From Rebecca billardiae RCC1528 (taxonomy: Eukaryota > Haptophyta), in NCBI GenBank assembly GCA_965240325.2, contig OZ251231.1, positions 620,001 through 684,000 on the forward strand: a DNA stretch of 64,000 nucleotides, in the 5' to 3' direction. A program made the translations under genes and the position numbers. Below, piece by piece: positions 1 through 9,633 of the stretch. Within the stretch, counting starts at the first letter, position 1; every line of letters starts with the position of its first letter. The notes beneath the pieces are model-generated. The model was not told the DNA's origin. It did no database searches and worked only from the letters and a program-made list of their open reading frames with translations.

Positions 1-886
1 TGAGTACGGCATCACAGTATATTATTCATTCTGATTTATGCGGGCCGGCTGCCGGTCGTCGCGGTCACGTCAAGCTGCCGACAGCCCGACACTGGCTGTC
101 CGGTCCGAGGCCTCCGACTCGGGGCCGGGCCCGCCGGGCCGCGGGCGAGTCAGGCCGTCAGCGGCGTCAGCCGCTGGCTCAGACAGTCAGACGGTCCGAG
201 CCGGCGCCGCGCCAGAATGAGATGAATTGAGATATCAGAATACGATTACGCTGAGAGAACGGGCGCCGTCACGCCCGCGGCGCCGCGCCGTCACTCCGGC
301 CTCCGGGAGTCCGGCGCCGCGTACTGACTGACGAAGCCTACGTCTGCTACGAGTAATCTCGCCTGCCTGAGCTGTGTGCGTCTCTTATTCTTAGTAAACT
401 GTGAGTGACGACGACTGAAAAGTAGGGAACAGAAACTGTCGTTTGAAATAATGAGTTCAGATATATATTAAATGAAGTCAGTCACTCGGTCCTACTGTCA
501 CACTGCTGACACGGTCACGTACTGACGTAGGACCCTAAAAAGTCAGATGAGTGTTACTGCCGGCTAATAGGACTCCGATGCAGTGCCCTCCGCCGCTTCC
601 TGACATCCAGGCCCTCGCACTCGCAGGCGGACGGCTGAATGAATCTTAGAGTTCTAAGGCGCTTCCATCATGGCAATAAGCCTTCCATCGGGCTCGGCGA
701 CGGCTTCATGAATCATTGGCGGTGACAGTGTGAGTGTAACCTGTCAGTGAGACACTCAGACTCACTACTGACAGTCGGCGGGCGTCTATCTCGCCTGAGC
801 AATATTCCAATAAAGGGCTGACGAGCTGTCTCTCCCCTTATTTAAATGATTCCTTGACTTGACGAACCGTTTTCGCACGAGACGAC
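1..886. other. Intergenic, no supported gene
   Basis: The left 886 bases hold only short open frames with no recognisable protein pattern. The one clear structure is a copy of the dispersed repeat described at 349-402. The first credible gene starts at 887. An upstream gene or exon outside the window cannot be excluded. Confidence 0.5.
349..402 (+). repeat. Dispersed GAGCTGTGTGCGTCTC...TAGTAAACTGT repeat, copy 1
   Basis: This stretch reads CGCCTGCCTGAGCTG, then TGTGCGTCTCTTATTC, then TTAGTAAACTGT. The same words recur near 36766 and 36833 (inverted pair), three times in 46215-46361, and in a broken form near 54889. The family looks like a small MITE or the terminal repeat of one. This copy stands alone, in the spacer before the coiled-coil gene. 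Confidence 0.7.
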
Positions 887-3800
887 ATGCAAATCCGCTT
901 TTCCGTGATGAAACTGGCCGCGCAACGTACACGTGAAACGGCCGCGAGTTCAATGGCAGACTCGCAGACAGCTCGGCGCGCGTCGGCGCTTCGTCCGCTG
1001 AGCGGCAACGAGACGCGCGCGGGCGATGCTCCCAAGCGGACCAAGTCACTTGGAGGAGGCGCGACGCGCATCCCGCGCCCCCCGCCTGCCAGCGGCGTCG
1101 GATCCTCCAAGCGCGACGCCTCCGAGCCGCCGCCGTGTGCGCGCTGCGAGCAGACCGAGGCGGTACTGCACGAGGCGCGGCAGACGATCGGCGAGAACGA
1201 GGACGAGCTCAAGTTCCTGACCGAGAAGACCGAAGAGCTGTGCATCGCCCTGTCCAACGCGCAGGAGGAGGCGAGCCAGTACGCCGCCGAGTACGAGCGC
1301 GTGCAGACGGATGCGCAGGAGCTGCACGCCTCCTACACGGCCAAGTGCCACAAGCTCACGCAGCTCGCGGCGCAGGCGACGCAGCTGACGAACGCGCTGA
1401 GCGAGCGCGACGCGCGGATCACCGAGCTCGAGCGCGCCGCGGCGGCGTCCAAGCCCGCCTCGGCCGGAGCCGACGCGGCCGAGCAGCGCGCGGCACGGCT
1501 GCGCTCACAGCTCGAGGCTGCTGAGATGGCCTCAGCTCTGCTCCGGGACGAGCTGCGCGAGGCGGTGGCGGAGCGCGACGAGTTGAAGGCGCAGCTCGAC
1601 GGGCGTGCAGCGGGCTCCGCCGGAGCCCAGCCCGCCGCGTCCGCGCCCACGCCCGCGCGCGAGGGCGCGGAGGACGCCGCGGCCGCGCGCGCGGACGCGG
1701 CGGAGGCGCGCGCGGCGCTCCAAGCCGCCGATCGCGCCAAGTCGACGCTGCAGCTCGAGCTGGCGAGCGCGATGGCCGCGAACGAGAAGCTGCAAGCGGA
1801 TCTGCGTCTCCTGTACAAGGCGCGGCGCTCCTCCGCCGCGCCGGCGCCGCCCAAGGACGACGGCGCCGGCGCGGGCGCGCGCGGCCGCGCCACCGCGACC
1901 GGGACTCAGACCGATTCGTGCGACGATGCAGAGAGCACCGCACCGGGCGGCTTGGCGGCCGTAGCGGCGGCGGAGCGGGCGGCGGCGCTCGAGGAAGAGC
2001 TGGCCGAGGCGCGCGCCGCGTGCTCCGAGCTGCACTCCCAGCTCGCCGAGGCGCGCGCCCTCTCCGAGGCCGCGCGCGCCGACGTGCTCGCCGAGCGCTC
2101 CGCGCGCGCGCTCGCATCCGAGGAGGCCGCGTGCGCGCGCGCGCGCGCCGAGGAGGCGGAGGGCGAGCTCTTCGACGCGGCGGAGGCGCTCTCGGCGCGC
2201 GAGGCGGCGTGCGCGGCGCTCGAGCTCGAGCTAAGCGCCGCGCGCGAGCTCGCCGCGCGCGCGCAGCGGCACGCCGACGACGCGAGCGTGGCGGGTGCGG
2301 TCGAGTCTCTCGTTGCGCAGGTGGCGGCGGCGGAGGCCGCGGCAGAGGCCGCGGCGGAGGGCTCGGCGGAGGCGCAGCAGGCGGCTGCGGCGGAGGGCGC
2401 GGCGCGGGAGCGCGCCGAGGCCGCGGAGTCCGCGCTCGGCGCGGCGCGCTCGGCGCACGCCGCCGCCCTCGCCAAGCTCTCCGCCGAGCTCGAGCACTGG
2501 CGCGCCAAGGCGACCGATCTCGGCGACTATCTCGAGATCGAGGCCGAGGCGGCGGCCATGGGACGCGCCGAGACGCAGAGCGTGGCGGCCGCGGCCGAGA
2601 GTGCGAAGGAGACGGTGGCGGAGCTGCGCACGCTCGAGCTCGACGTGTCCGACCTCGCGATCCACGCGGCGGACATGCTGGAGCAGCTTGGCGCGGCCGA
2701 GCGCCACGCCGGCCACCAGTGCGCCGAGCTCACCGACGCTCTGGCCGACGCGGACGCGCGCGCGCGCATTGCGGAGAGGGAGCGTGCCGCGGCGGAGGCG
2801 GCGGCGGAGGCGGCGCGCGCGGAGGCGGCGCGTGCTGCGGCGGCTGAGGAGTGCGCGGCGCGCGCGGCTGAGGCGGCGAAGGCGGCGGCGGAGCAGCACC
2901 AGCGCGACGCCGACGCGGCCGTGGAGGCGGCGCGCACAGACGCCGCAGACGCGCGCGCCGCGGCCGACGCGGCCGCTAGCGAGCGCAACGCAGCAGCCAC
3001 GCGCGCGACGGCCGCCGCCACCGAGGCCACGGCCGCGATCGAGGCGCTCGCAAGCGCGCGCATGGAGGCCGCGGCGCGCCTCTCGGAGGAGCAAGCGGCC
3101 CGCGCCGTGTCCGAGGGCGTCCTCGCCACCGAGATCGCAATCTCCGAGCTGGTGCGCCCCGCTCGCCTGCCGCGCGCGCCCTGTCGCGCGAGCGCGCGCG
3201 CGCACACCAACCTGAAACCGTCCCACGCGCGCCGGCAGCCGAGAAGGCAGCCCAAGCGCACCTGCGAGCGCGCCGGCGCGCTCGCGAGACGCGAGCAGCC
3301 GGCCCGAGCGTCCGCACGCGCGCGGGCGCAGTACTGTGCGCCCGCTCAGCCTCACGTGCGCCGCCCCGCGCCGCCTGCAGGCTGTCGTCGAGGTCGAGGG
3401 CAGGCTCGACGGCGCGCGCGCGGACGTGTCGCAGCTGGAGTCGGAGCAGCGCTCCAAGGCGTCGGCGCACGCGCGCGCGATGCAGGAGGTGCGTGGCTGC
3501 GCGTGCGAGCGCGGGCGCGGCGCAGCGCGCGGCCTGGGCGTGAGCTGCGTCTGGCCGACCGGCTACGCGCGCGACCGACCGCTTACGGGCCCGCTCTACT
3601 ACTGACTGTCTACTCACATTCGCTACTCACGCCACGTGCTATTGCGCTCGCCCCGGCCTTATGCCTGCCCGTGTGTGTCGCGACCGCTGCAACGCGTCGC
3701 GCTGCGACTGCCGCCGCCGCCGCGCAGCTCCGCGAGGCGCACGCGTTCGAGAGCCAGCAGCTCGAGGCACGGCTGCGCACGCGCGCCGCATCTGCCATCG

Positions 3801-4153
3801 CCGGCGCGGGGAGCGGCGGCGGGCTGCCGTCTGCGGCGCCGCGCATGCTCACAGTGGGCACGCCCGCCGCGCTCGCCGCGGCGGGCCGTGGCCTCGGCGG
3901 CCCGCCGTCGCAGCTTGGACCGCGATCCTCGTTCGTCGGCGCCGTCGGGCCGCCCGCCAGCAGCCACCAGCCGGGGCACCACAACTACATGCTCGCGCCG
4001 GCCATGTCCTCCTCCCCGGCCGTCTCCTCGCCGCGCGCCGCGCACCAGCCGCCCGAGGAGCTCGTCGCGCTGCGCTCGGCGCTCGGCGACGCGAAGAAGC
4101 GGATCGCGACGCAGCGCGAGCGGATGCGTGAGCACGGCATCCTGTCGCCCTAG
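887..4153 (+). CDS. Ala-rich coiled-coil protein, spliced (3 exons)
   Basis: Proposed CDS is join(887..3151, 3381..3488, 3728..4153), giving 932 residues. Both introns (229 and 239 nt) start GTGCG(C/T), end CAG, fall between codons, and restore a coiled-coil frame that an unspliced reading would lose: the middle exon lies in another frame and reads AVVEVEGRLDGARADVSQLE. The start is the first ATG of the frame. The protein has a basic Ser/Pro-rich head of about 80 residues, a C-x-x-C pair near residue 85, then a very long Ala/Glu/Arg heptad-like coiled coil, a Gly/Pro/Ser-rich linker, and a short terminal coil ending REHGILSP. No TM segment or enzyme motif is visible. A cytoskeletal or centrosomal scaffold is possible, but I do not recognise the family. 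Confidence 0.75.
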   Translation: MQIRFSVMKLAAQRTRETAASSMADSQTARRASALRPLSGNETRAGDAPKRTKSLGGGATRIPRPPPASGVGSSKRDASEPPPCARCEQTEAVLHEARQTIGENEDELKFLTEKTEELCIALSNAQEEASQYAAEYERVQTDAQELHASYTAKCHKLTQLAAQATQLTNALSERDARITELERAAAASKPASAGADAAEQRAARLRSQLEAAEMASALLRDELREAVAERDELKAQLDGRAAGSAGAQPAASAPTPAREGAEDAAAARADAAEARAALQAADRAKSTLQLELASAMAANEKLQADLRLLYKARRSSAAPAPPKDDGAGAGARGRATATGTQTDSCDDAESTAPGGLAAVAAAERAAALEEELAEARAACSELHSQLAEARALSEAARADVLAERSARALASEEAACARARAEEAEGELFDAAEALSAREAACAALELELSAARELAARAQRHADDASVAGAVESLVAQVAAAEAAAEAAAEGSAEAQQAAAAEGAARERAEAAESALGAARSAHAAALAKLSAELEHWRAKATDLGDYLEIEAEAAAMGRAETQSVAAAAESAKETVAELRTLELDVSDLAIHAADMLEQLGAAERHAGHQCAELTDALADADARARIAERERAAAEAAAEAARAEAARAAAAEECAARAAEAAKAAAEQHQRDADAAVEAARTDAADARAAADAAASERNAAATRATAAATEATAAIEALASARMEAAARLSEEQAARAVSEGVLATEIAISELVRPARLPRAPCRASARAHTNLKPSHARRQPRRQPKRTCERAGALARREQPARASARARAQYCAPAQPHVRRPAPPAGCRRGRGQARRRARGRVAAGVGAALQGVGARARDAGGAWLRVRARARRSARPGRELRLADRLRARPTAYGPALLLTVYSHSLLTPRAIALAPALCLPVCVATAATRRAATAAAAAQLREAHAFESQQLEARLRTRAASAIAGAGSGGGLPSAAPRMLTVGTPAALAAAGRGLGGPPSQLGPRSSFVGAVGPPASSHQPGHHNYMLAPAMSSSPAVSSPRAAHQPPEELVALRSALGDAKKRIATQRERMREHGILSP

Positions 4154-4764
4154 GCTGCTCGCATTGCTCTGGCGTGATGACGAGGCATGCGACGCGCGTG
4201 ACTCAGGTGACTTGCTGCTCATCCTGGTCGTCGACTACAGCATGATGATTGATGCCACCTCGCCCTCCTGTCGACTACTGAGTGCGACGGTCAGTCCGTC
4301 TGCCGCGCATATTATTATATGACGATGATGCGCTGATGATTAGGCGACGAATGCCTCATCAGGCGGTCGATGATATATACCAACTGCTGTAGTGCTGTCG
4401 ACTGCTGAGCCCGCCCGCCCGGTGAGAGTCAGAGACAGAGTCGGAGTACGGTCGTAGACGACGTACTCACGACGTACTTCAACTTGTTTGTGTATAGTTA
4501 GACTGTCGGTCCGACCACGACGACGACCGTGCTGTGACGCCGCCTGCCACGCTGTCACCAGTCCCTGTCGCCACTTGCCAGGTGCCGCGGCCACGCCCCA
4601 GCATTAGCAAGAGGCCATTCAGAGGCGGATCCGCCGCACGCGCTCAATGCCGATGATGAGACATGAATGAGTCGTGCTCAACAACCGCAAACTCGCGCGC
4701 CAGTGCATCCTCAGTGCGTGTGGCCGCGCCCCGCTGCGCAGCGGGTTTGATTGGCTCCATGTGC
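4154..4764. other. Convergent intergenic spacer
   Basis: These 611 bases separate the ends of the coiled-coil gene and the methyltransferase gene, which converge here. The base composition is lower in GC than the genes. I see no supported gene, RNA or repeat. Confidence 0.5.
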
Positions 4765-5415
4765 TCATCCGCTTGTCTTGAGACGCCGCCACCGGCCGAT
4801 GAACTCCACGCCGCGCGCCTGCCTCGCCGGCGGCACGGGAACAACCGAGATCTTTGCAAATCCGACCGCGGTGAGAAGGCCCTCCACGAGGCGCGGGGAC
4901 AGCGCGTACGGTGGGCCGGTGCCGACGTCGCCGTCGGCGGGGTCGGGTGCGCCGGCCGGCCGATTCGGGAAGATGTTGGTGATGAGCTCGCCGTCCGCAG
5001 ACACGATGGTCGCCATCTTCTGCGCCCACTGGTCGCGCATCGCCGGAGGCAGCGCGCAGAGGAACGTCGAATCGAAGACGAGGGAGTATGGGCGGGCGGG
5101 CTCGAGCCGAAAATAGTCGGCCTCGCGCACCTGCGCATCAACACCCTGCGAGGCGATGTACTCGCGCGCTGCCTTGACAGCGGTGGGCGAGATCTCGACG
5201 CCCTCGGCGACATACCCAGCGCGCGCGAGCGAGACAACCGCGTAACCGCGACCGCAGCCAGGGACGAGCGCGGACGCGCCGCTGGTCGCCGGTGGGAGGG
5301 GGGGCTTGAGGTCCTTCGCCTCGAGGAGATCGACTAGTGCCGGCTCGGTTCGCGAGGCGTCGAACGCCTGGCCGGGCGCGAGCCCACGGCTCCACATGCC
5401 TTCCCAGTCCGTCAT
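4765..5415 (-). CDS. TPMT/halide-type SAM-dependent methyltransferase
   Basis: Single exon, 216 residues. It probably moves a methyl group from S-adenosylmethionine to a small thiol or halide ion, in the cytosol. The N-terminus has the WEGMWSRGLAPG signature, which in this family precedes the methyltransferase fold. The SAM-binding glycine motif LVPGCGRGY lies at residues 50-58, the acidic GVEIS of motif II at about 71-75, and a D-S-T-F-L-C-A-L-P segment follows. The C-terminus has the typical GVEFIGRW-like end. I start at the ATG at 5415, because the longer open frame upstream adds only low-complexity Arg/Ala sequence and runs into the divergent neighbour. The length fits thiopurine or harmless-to-ozone-layer type enzymes. 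The substrate cannot be told from sequence. Confidence 0.85.
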   Translation of the reverse strand: MTDWEGMWSRGLAPGQAFDASRTEPALVDLLEAKDLKPPLPPATSGASALVPGCGRGYAVVSLARAGYVAEGVEISPTAVKAAREYIASQGVDAQVREADYFRLEPARPYSLVFDSTFLCALPPAMRDQWAQKMATIVSADGELITNIFPNRPAGAPDPADGDVGTGPPYALSPRLVEGLLTAVGFAKISVVPVPPARQARGVEFIGRWRRLKTSG

Positions 5416-5528
5416 GCCGATCGATGGCGATGATGGCCGAGAGTGACGCCCGGTCGCTGCAGGGCGCTGGCGCGCTGCCAGTCCAGGGATGGGCACCGAG
5501 GTGACCGAGCCACGACACGGCAGGCACG
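5416..5528. promoter_or_regulatory. Putative bidirectional promoter
   Basis: Only 113 bases separate the start codons of the divergent methyltransferase (5415) and EXD2-like exonuclease (5529). Any core promoters must share this interval or lie inside the neighbouring gene. I see no clear TATA box. Three other head-to-head pairs in the window are similarly tight. Confidence 0.4.
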
Positions 5529-7778
5529 ATGGCGGCCGCCATGCCCGACGCACGGCTTGCGCTCGCTGCCACGCTGGCGCTGGCGGCCGCTGGGATGGGA
5601 TGGCGAGCCGCGCGGCGTCGAGCGCGCCGCGCGGCGTGCGCACCATTCCTCTGCGTGCGCGGCCGCCCCGTCCGGTTGCTGCCCCGCGGCGGGGGCAGCG
5701 GCAAGTGCGCCGCCACATCCGAGGCGCTGCTCGGCGCGCTCGCGCGGCTACGCGCGGCCGGAGTGCTCGGCATGGACGCGGAGTGGCCGCCGGGCTCGCG
5801 CGGCGAGGTGACCGTGTTGCAGCTCGCATCGGACACCGAGATCCTTCTCGTGCACCTGCGCCACCGCGCGCGGCTGAGCGCTTGCGCGATGGGCGCGCTT
5901 GCAGAGCTGCTGTCAGACACTGCAGTCGTCAAGCTCGGTGTCGGCGTGCTGACGGACGCGGCGCGGCTCTCGGCGGTGGGCCTGCCGGCGCACGGCGCGC
6001 TCGACATCGTCGCCGACCTCGCGTGCGCGCTCCCGCTCCCGCCAGCCGACCTGCCGCGCGTGGGCGTCACGAGCTCCCTGGCCGGCCTCGCAGAGCGCTG
6101 GTGCTCAGTCACACTGGACAAGGGCCTGCAGTGCTCGGACTGGGGCGCGGTGCGGCTGAGCGCGGCGCAGGTGGCGTACGCGGCGACGGACGCGGCCGTC
6201 TCGCTCGAGGTCGCGCAGCGCATGCACGCGCACGCGCTGCGCGCCGCAGCCGCCGCGAGCGCGAGCGGCGCCAACGGAAAAACACACGCGGCTGCGACAA
6301 GCGCCGCCGCGGCCGACGACGATGGCGGCGGCGGTGGCGGCGAGTGTGGGGGCCGATCGCCCGAGCAGCCGTCCCTCGCGGCCGTGTGCCGGCGACTCGT
6401 GGGGCTGCTTGAGTCGGGCCCGACGCCCTCGCACCGCAGCGGGGCGGCGACCGTGCACGCGGCCGCGCCCAAACCCGGCGCAGCGGCGGAGGCCGCGGGC
6501 TCTGCCGACAAGCCCCGTGCCGCTGCAAGCGCGGGTGCGGACGCAGGCGGCGCGCGCCGCACTGCCGCCGCTGCGCACAAGCTCCCGGCGCGCAAGACCG
6601 CGCTGTACGAGAACTGCCTCATCCTCTCCAAGGCGGGCGAGCCGCTCGCCGTCTGCTCGAAGAAGAAGCTCCGCTGGTACCTGGAGAGGGGGCTGGCTGA
6701 GCCCGCGGACGTTCCGAGCCCGTCCGAATCAGGAGAGGCCGTTGCGGGCGCGGCGCGCGTCGGGAGCGAAGTTGCGTCGGCGTTGGCGCAGGCGCATGCG
6801 CAGCAGCGGCAGTCACAGCAGCGGCGGCAGCAGCAGCAGCCCACGCCGTCGCCCGCCGCCGCGCGGGCCTCGTCGCCCATGGCCATCCGCCTCCTCTTCG
6901 AGGAGGCGGGGCGGGGCCACGCGGACGATGAGTATTACATGGCACCGAAGCAGAACGTGTGCGCGGCGTGCGGCGCGGATGGGGAGCACGCGCGGCACGC
7001 GGTCGTGCCGCACGCGTACCGCACGCACTTCCCCGCGCAGATGAAGTCGCACCTCTCGCACGACGTGCTCCTGCTCTGCCGCCCGTGCCACGTGCGCGCG
7101 GAGGCGGCGAACGCCGAGCGCGCGCGCGCGCTCGCCGCGCGCCTCGCCGTGCCCCTTGAACATCAGAGCGAGGAGCCCAAGTTTATTCTCGACCCGGCGC
7201 TGGACGCGGTCCAGCGCGCGGCGCGCGCGCTGCTGCACGCCGAGGCGGGTGGCGCGGGCGACGGCGGGCGGCGGCGCGATCGGCGCGCGCAGCAGGCCGC
7301 GCGGCGGCGCGCGGCTGATGGCGGGGCGGCTGCCGCGCCGCCCGCCGCACCACCACCCGCGGGCGCGCCGGCGGCGGCGCGGCGAATGCCGGAGGAGCGC
7401 GCGCGCGCGCATCGCGCCGTTCTGGCAGCGCACTTTGGGCTGGCCGGCGGCGCGGACGCGGTGACGGCCGAGCACGTGCAGCGCGCGGCGAGCCTCGAGG
7501 CGCGGCGGGCCAACCCGGCGTGGGTGCCGCACGGGAGGCGCGTGGTGGGCGCGCTCGGCGGCGACGCGCAGATCGCCGGCTTCGTGCGCGGCTGGCGGCA
7601 GCACTTTCTGGACTCGCTGCGGCCGAGCCACCTGCCGGTCGGCTGGAGCGTCGACGCGCGCGTGGCCAACTCGACGGCGCCGTGCTTTGGGGTGGGCGAG
7701 CGCGCCGACGAGCGCGGCCGGGCGCGTGGCGGCGCCAAGCTGGCGTCGCGCCAGCAGGGCGATTGGAGTGACAATTGA
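5529..7778 (+). CDS. EXD2-like 3'-5' exonuclease with C-terminal HNH-like module
   Basis: Single exon, 749 residues. The family member EXD2 is a DEDDy 3'-5' exonuclease anchored to membranes by its N-terminus and linked to DNA-end resection and organelle RNA/DNA metabolism. Residues 8-24 form a hydrophobic anchor followed by a basic stretch. The exonuclease motifs are intact: D83 and E85 (GMDAEW), D143 (GVGVLTDAAR), and Y217...D221 (YAATD). A low-complexity linker follows, then the EXD2-type second domain: LYENCLILSKAGEPL with KKLRWYLERG, and near residue 475 a C-x-x-C pair, HAVVPHAYR, SHDVLLLC and CH, a likely zinc-bound HNH-like fold. A Gln run sits at about residues 420-440. The tail after about 570 is Ala/Arg-rich and less conserved in appearance. 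The length is near that of animal EXD2 plus linkers. Confidence 0.85.
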   Translation: MAAAMPDARLALAATLALAAAGMGWRAARRRARRAACAPFLCVRGRPVRLLPRGGGSGKCAATSEALLGALARLRAAGVLGMDAEWPPGSRGEVTVLQLASDTEILLVHLRHRARLSACAMGALAELLSDTAVVKLGVGVLTDAARLSAVGLPAHGALDIVADLACALPLPPADLPRVGVTSSLAGLAERWCSVTLDKGLQCSDWGAVRLSAAQVAYAATDAAVSLEVAQRMHAHALRAAAAASASGANGKTHAAATSAAAADDDGGGGGGECGGRSPEQPSLAAVCRRLVGLLESGPTPSHRSGAATVHAAAPKPGAAAEAAGSADKPRAAASAGADAGGARRTAAAAHKLPARKTALYENCLILSKAGEPLAVCSKKKLRWYLERGLAEPADVPSPSESGEAVAGAARVGSEVASALAQAHAQQRQSQQRRQQQQPTPSPAAARASSPMAIRLLFEEAGRGHADDEYYMAPKQNVCAACGADGEHARHAVVPHAYRTHFPAQMKSHLSHDVLLLCRPCHVRAEAANAERARALAARLAVPLEHQSEEPKFILDPALDAVQRAARALLHAEAGGAGDGGRRRDRRAQQAARRRAADGGAAAAPPAAPPPAGAPAAARRMPEERARAHRAVLAAHFGLAGGADAVTAEHVQRAASLEARRANPAWVPHGRRVVGALGGDAQIAGFVRGWRQHFLDSLRPSHLPVGWSVDARVANSTAPCFGVGERADERGRARGGAKLASRQQGDWSDN

Positions 7779-7826
7779 TGATGACGACAACCCCGCTGAC
7801 AATGTGATGATCTTGCCGCCGCTCCA

Positions 7827-7950
7827 CCCGTCCCAGAAAGCCCGTGAGCCCGTCTTCGGCTCAGCGGGCTCATGAGGTACCGACGGTACCTCATGAGCTC
7901 CCGACTATTAAAACTGACCGCCACGCACTAGTTGCGGGTATTTTCAGGCG
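7827..7950 (+). repeat. Hairpin repeat, copy 1 (14-bp stem, GAC loop)
   Basis: The segment CCCGTCCCAGAAAGCCC, a GAGCCCGTCTTCGGCTCAG block and a later TGCGGGTATTTT are shared with 29690-29850. In between is a perfect hairpin: left stem 7868-7881, loop GAC 7882-7884, right stem 7885-7898. An upstream 8-bp stem (TGAGCCCG pairing CGGGCTCA) shares its 3' half with the first bases of this hairpin, so the two folds exclude each other. The copy starts about 50 bases after the stop codon of the exonuclease gene. Confidence 0.7.
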
Positions 7951-9633
7951 CGCCCAAGCCAAGGCCTGTGATTGGCTGATCACGAGGTAGAGCGCAGAGG
8001 CGAAGCCCGCCACTGGGGACACGGCACCCAGGGTCGGAGAACTCAGAAAATCGGCGCGCTTTTTATTTCCGCCTTGCATTTATTCAGCCGCGCGCTGCGC
8101 GGCGGACGCGCGCGTCTCGGGCGAGCGGGCGACGGCGCCGCGCTCCCGTGCGTGTGGACGATCCCGCGAGCGCAGAGCCGGCGAGCTAGGCTGGGCAGTC
8201 GTGCTGAAGTGCCATTCGCCGCTTCGCGCCGCGCATCGCATTCGGCTGTACTTGCCTCGGGCCAGCACTTGTCTGTGCACACCGCCACACGGCCAGCCTC
8301 GCCCGCGTGCGCCATGCGAGGCGAGACACACACGGAGCATGCGCTTCCGCGCGGCGAGGCCTACGCTGTACGCACTGCGCTACCTTGCGCCGCCGCGCAT
8401 GAGCGCGGGTCCGAACAGCTGCGTTCAGGTGTGCTGATTGCATCATTCATACGAGCCGATTGGTCGAACAAGCGCTCTGGCCCGACGATGACGTTGCAGC
8501 GCACGCCATGCTGATATGCGGTGACGCGGAGCATGTGCGCTCGCGAGGAGTGGCCACACACGTGACCGCTGTCCAGCTCTGCCCCGGCATTGAACTCCCT
8601 GACTCGTGCTCCGACGTCAATCTTGGCCCGAGCTAGTACGTGCATGCATGCGTGCTGATGCAGAATATACCTGAACGAGGCCCATGATGGCCTGCGTGTA
8701 TGTGCCTCCTCGGATGACACGGCGCGTGTATGAATGTGTGTATACTACCTTGTCAAGCAGTAGCTCACGTCTGGACGTTCGTGTCGAACTTGACGGTGCG
8801 CATCGTGCACACACGGTCAGCCTTGATAGACGCACCCGTGCAGCCGGAAGGCAGCATCAGCCTGCCTAAGACGTGAGCATCCAGCCCCGACGCCGCTTCC
8901 GGTGCTTGAATGGCGCGCGCTCCTTTCACGCAGGAATGTGCTCACTACATCACTATCCAGAAGGGCGCATGTCCGTGCTTTGCATGCTCACACGACCCTC
9001 GCCGTAGGCCGATGCCAACCGCTGCGTGATGCTCGATCATGCCTTTTGACGGCTGTGTGACCCGTGCAGATGCGTATGCCAGGCAGCGTACTGTGACGAG
9101 CGATGCCGCGTGCATAAACTACCTGGACATTGCCCAGTGCAACCAAGTGCCGGACGCCGACGCCGCTGCTCGCGGCACGCGTGCAGTCAGCTGAGGAATG
9201 CACACAACTTCCTTGTTGGTGCGGCGCACGCGATGGCCTGAGGCGCGGCGGATGCAGTGATTCCGAACGGCGAGCGGTGGAACGACGCAAATGGCTGCTC
9301 TTCAGCCGCGCTCAACCACGCGCACCGTCTTCGCGGGCACGCAACTACCGCAGGAGGGCGCGCAGTCGGCGCCCATCTCGCCCCTCCAGCGCCGCCCAGC
9401 GCGCTGTCAGCGCAGCCGCCAGCGGCAGAGGTTGGTGTTGCTCTCACGGCAACACCAACATATTCGGAAAAGAAATTCGCCACCCGAAATTCCTGCGCCC
9501 AGTGGCTGGCGGTTGGTCGCACGTTTTCCTAGTCGTTTGTCGTTGACTCGTTCGACCTCCCGTCCCCCGGAGCCCCGACCGACGACGGGACTCGGACGAC
9601 CGACGACGCTGCGGAGCACGCCGCCCAGTGTTC
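7951..9633. other. Intergenic spacer, no supported gene
   Basis: About 1.7 kb lies between the hairpin repeat and the chromodomain gene. Several open frames of 60-180 codons exist on both strands, but none shows a family motif or a composition different from chance in GC-rich DNA. A hairpin at 9431-9459 is listed separately. Non-coding 5' exons of the chromodomain gene could lie in its right half. Confidence 0.45.
9431..9459 (+). other. Perfect 11-bp stem-loop
   Basis: GTTGGTGTTGC (9431-9441) pairs perfectly with GCAACACCAAC (9449-9459) around a 7-base loop. It lies about 170 bases before the chromodomain start codon. It could act in the leader RNA or be a decayed repeat. No relative was noticed elsewhere in the window. 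Confidence 0.5.

Noticed and set aside
1333-3261. Long open frames antisense to the coiled-coil gene (up to 400 codons).
   Set aside because: They arise from the extreme GC3 of the sense gene. Translations are Arg/Ala/Ser noise without motifs.
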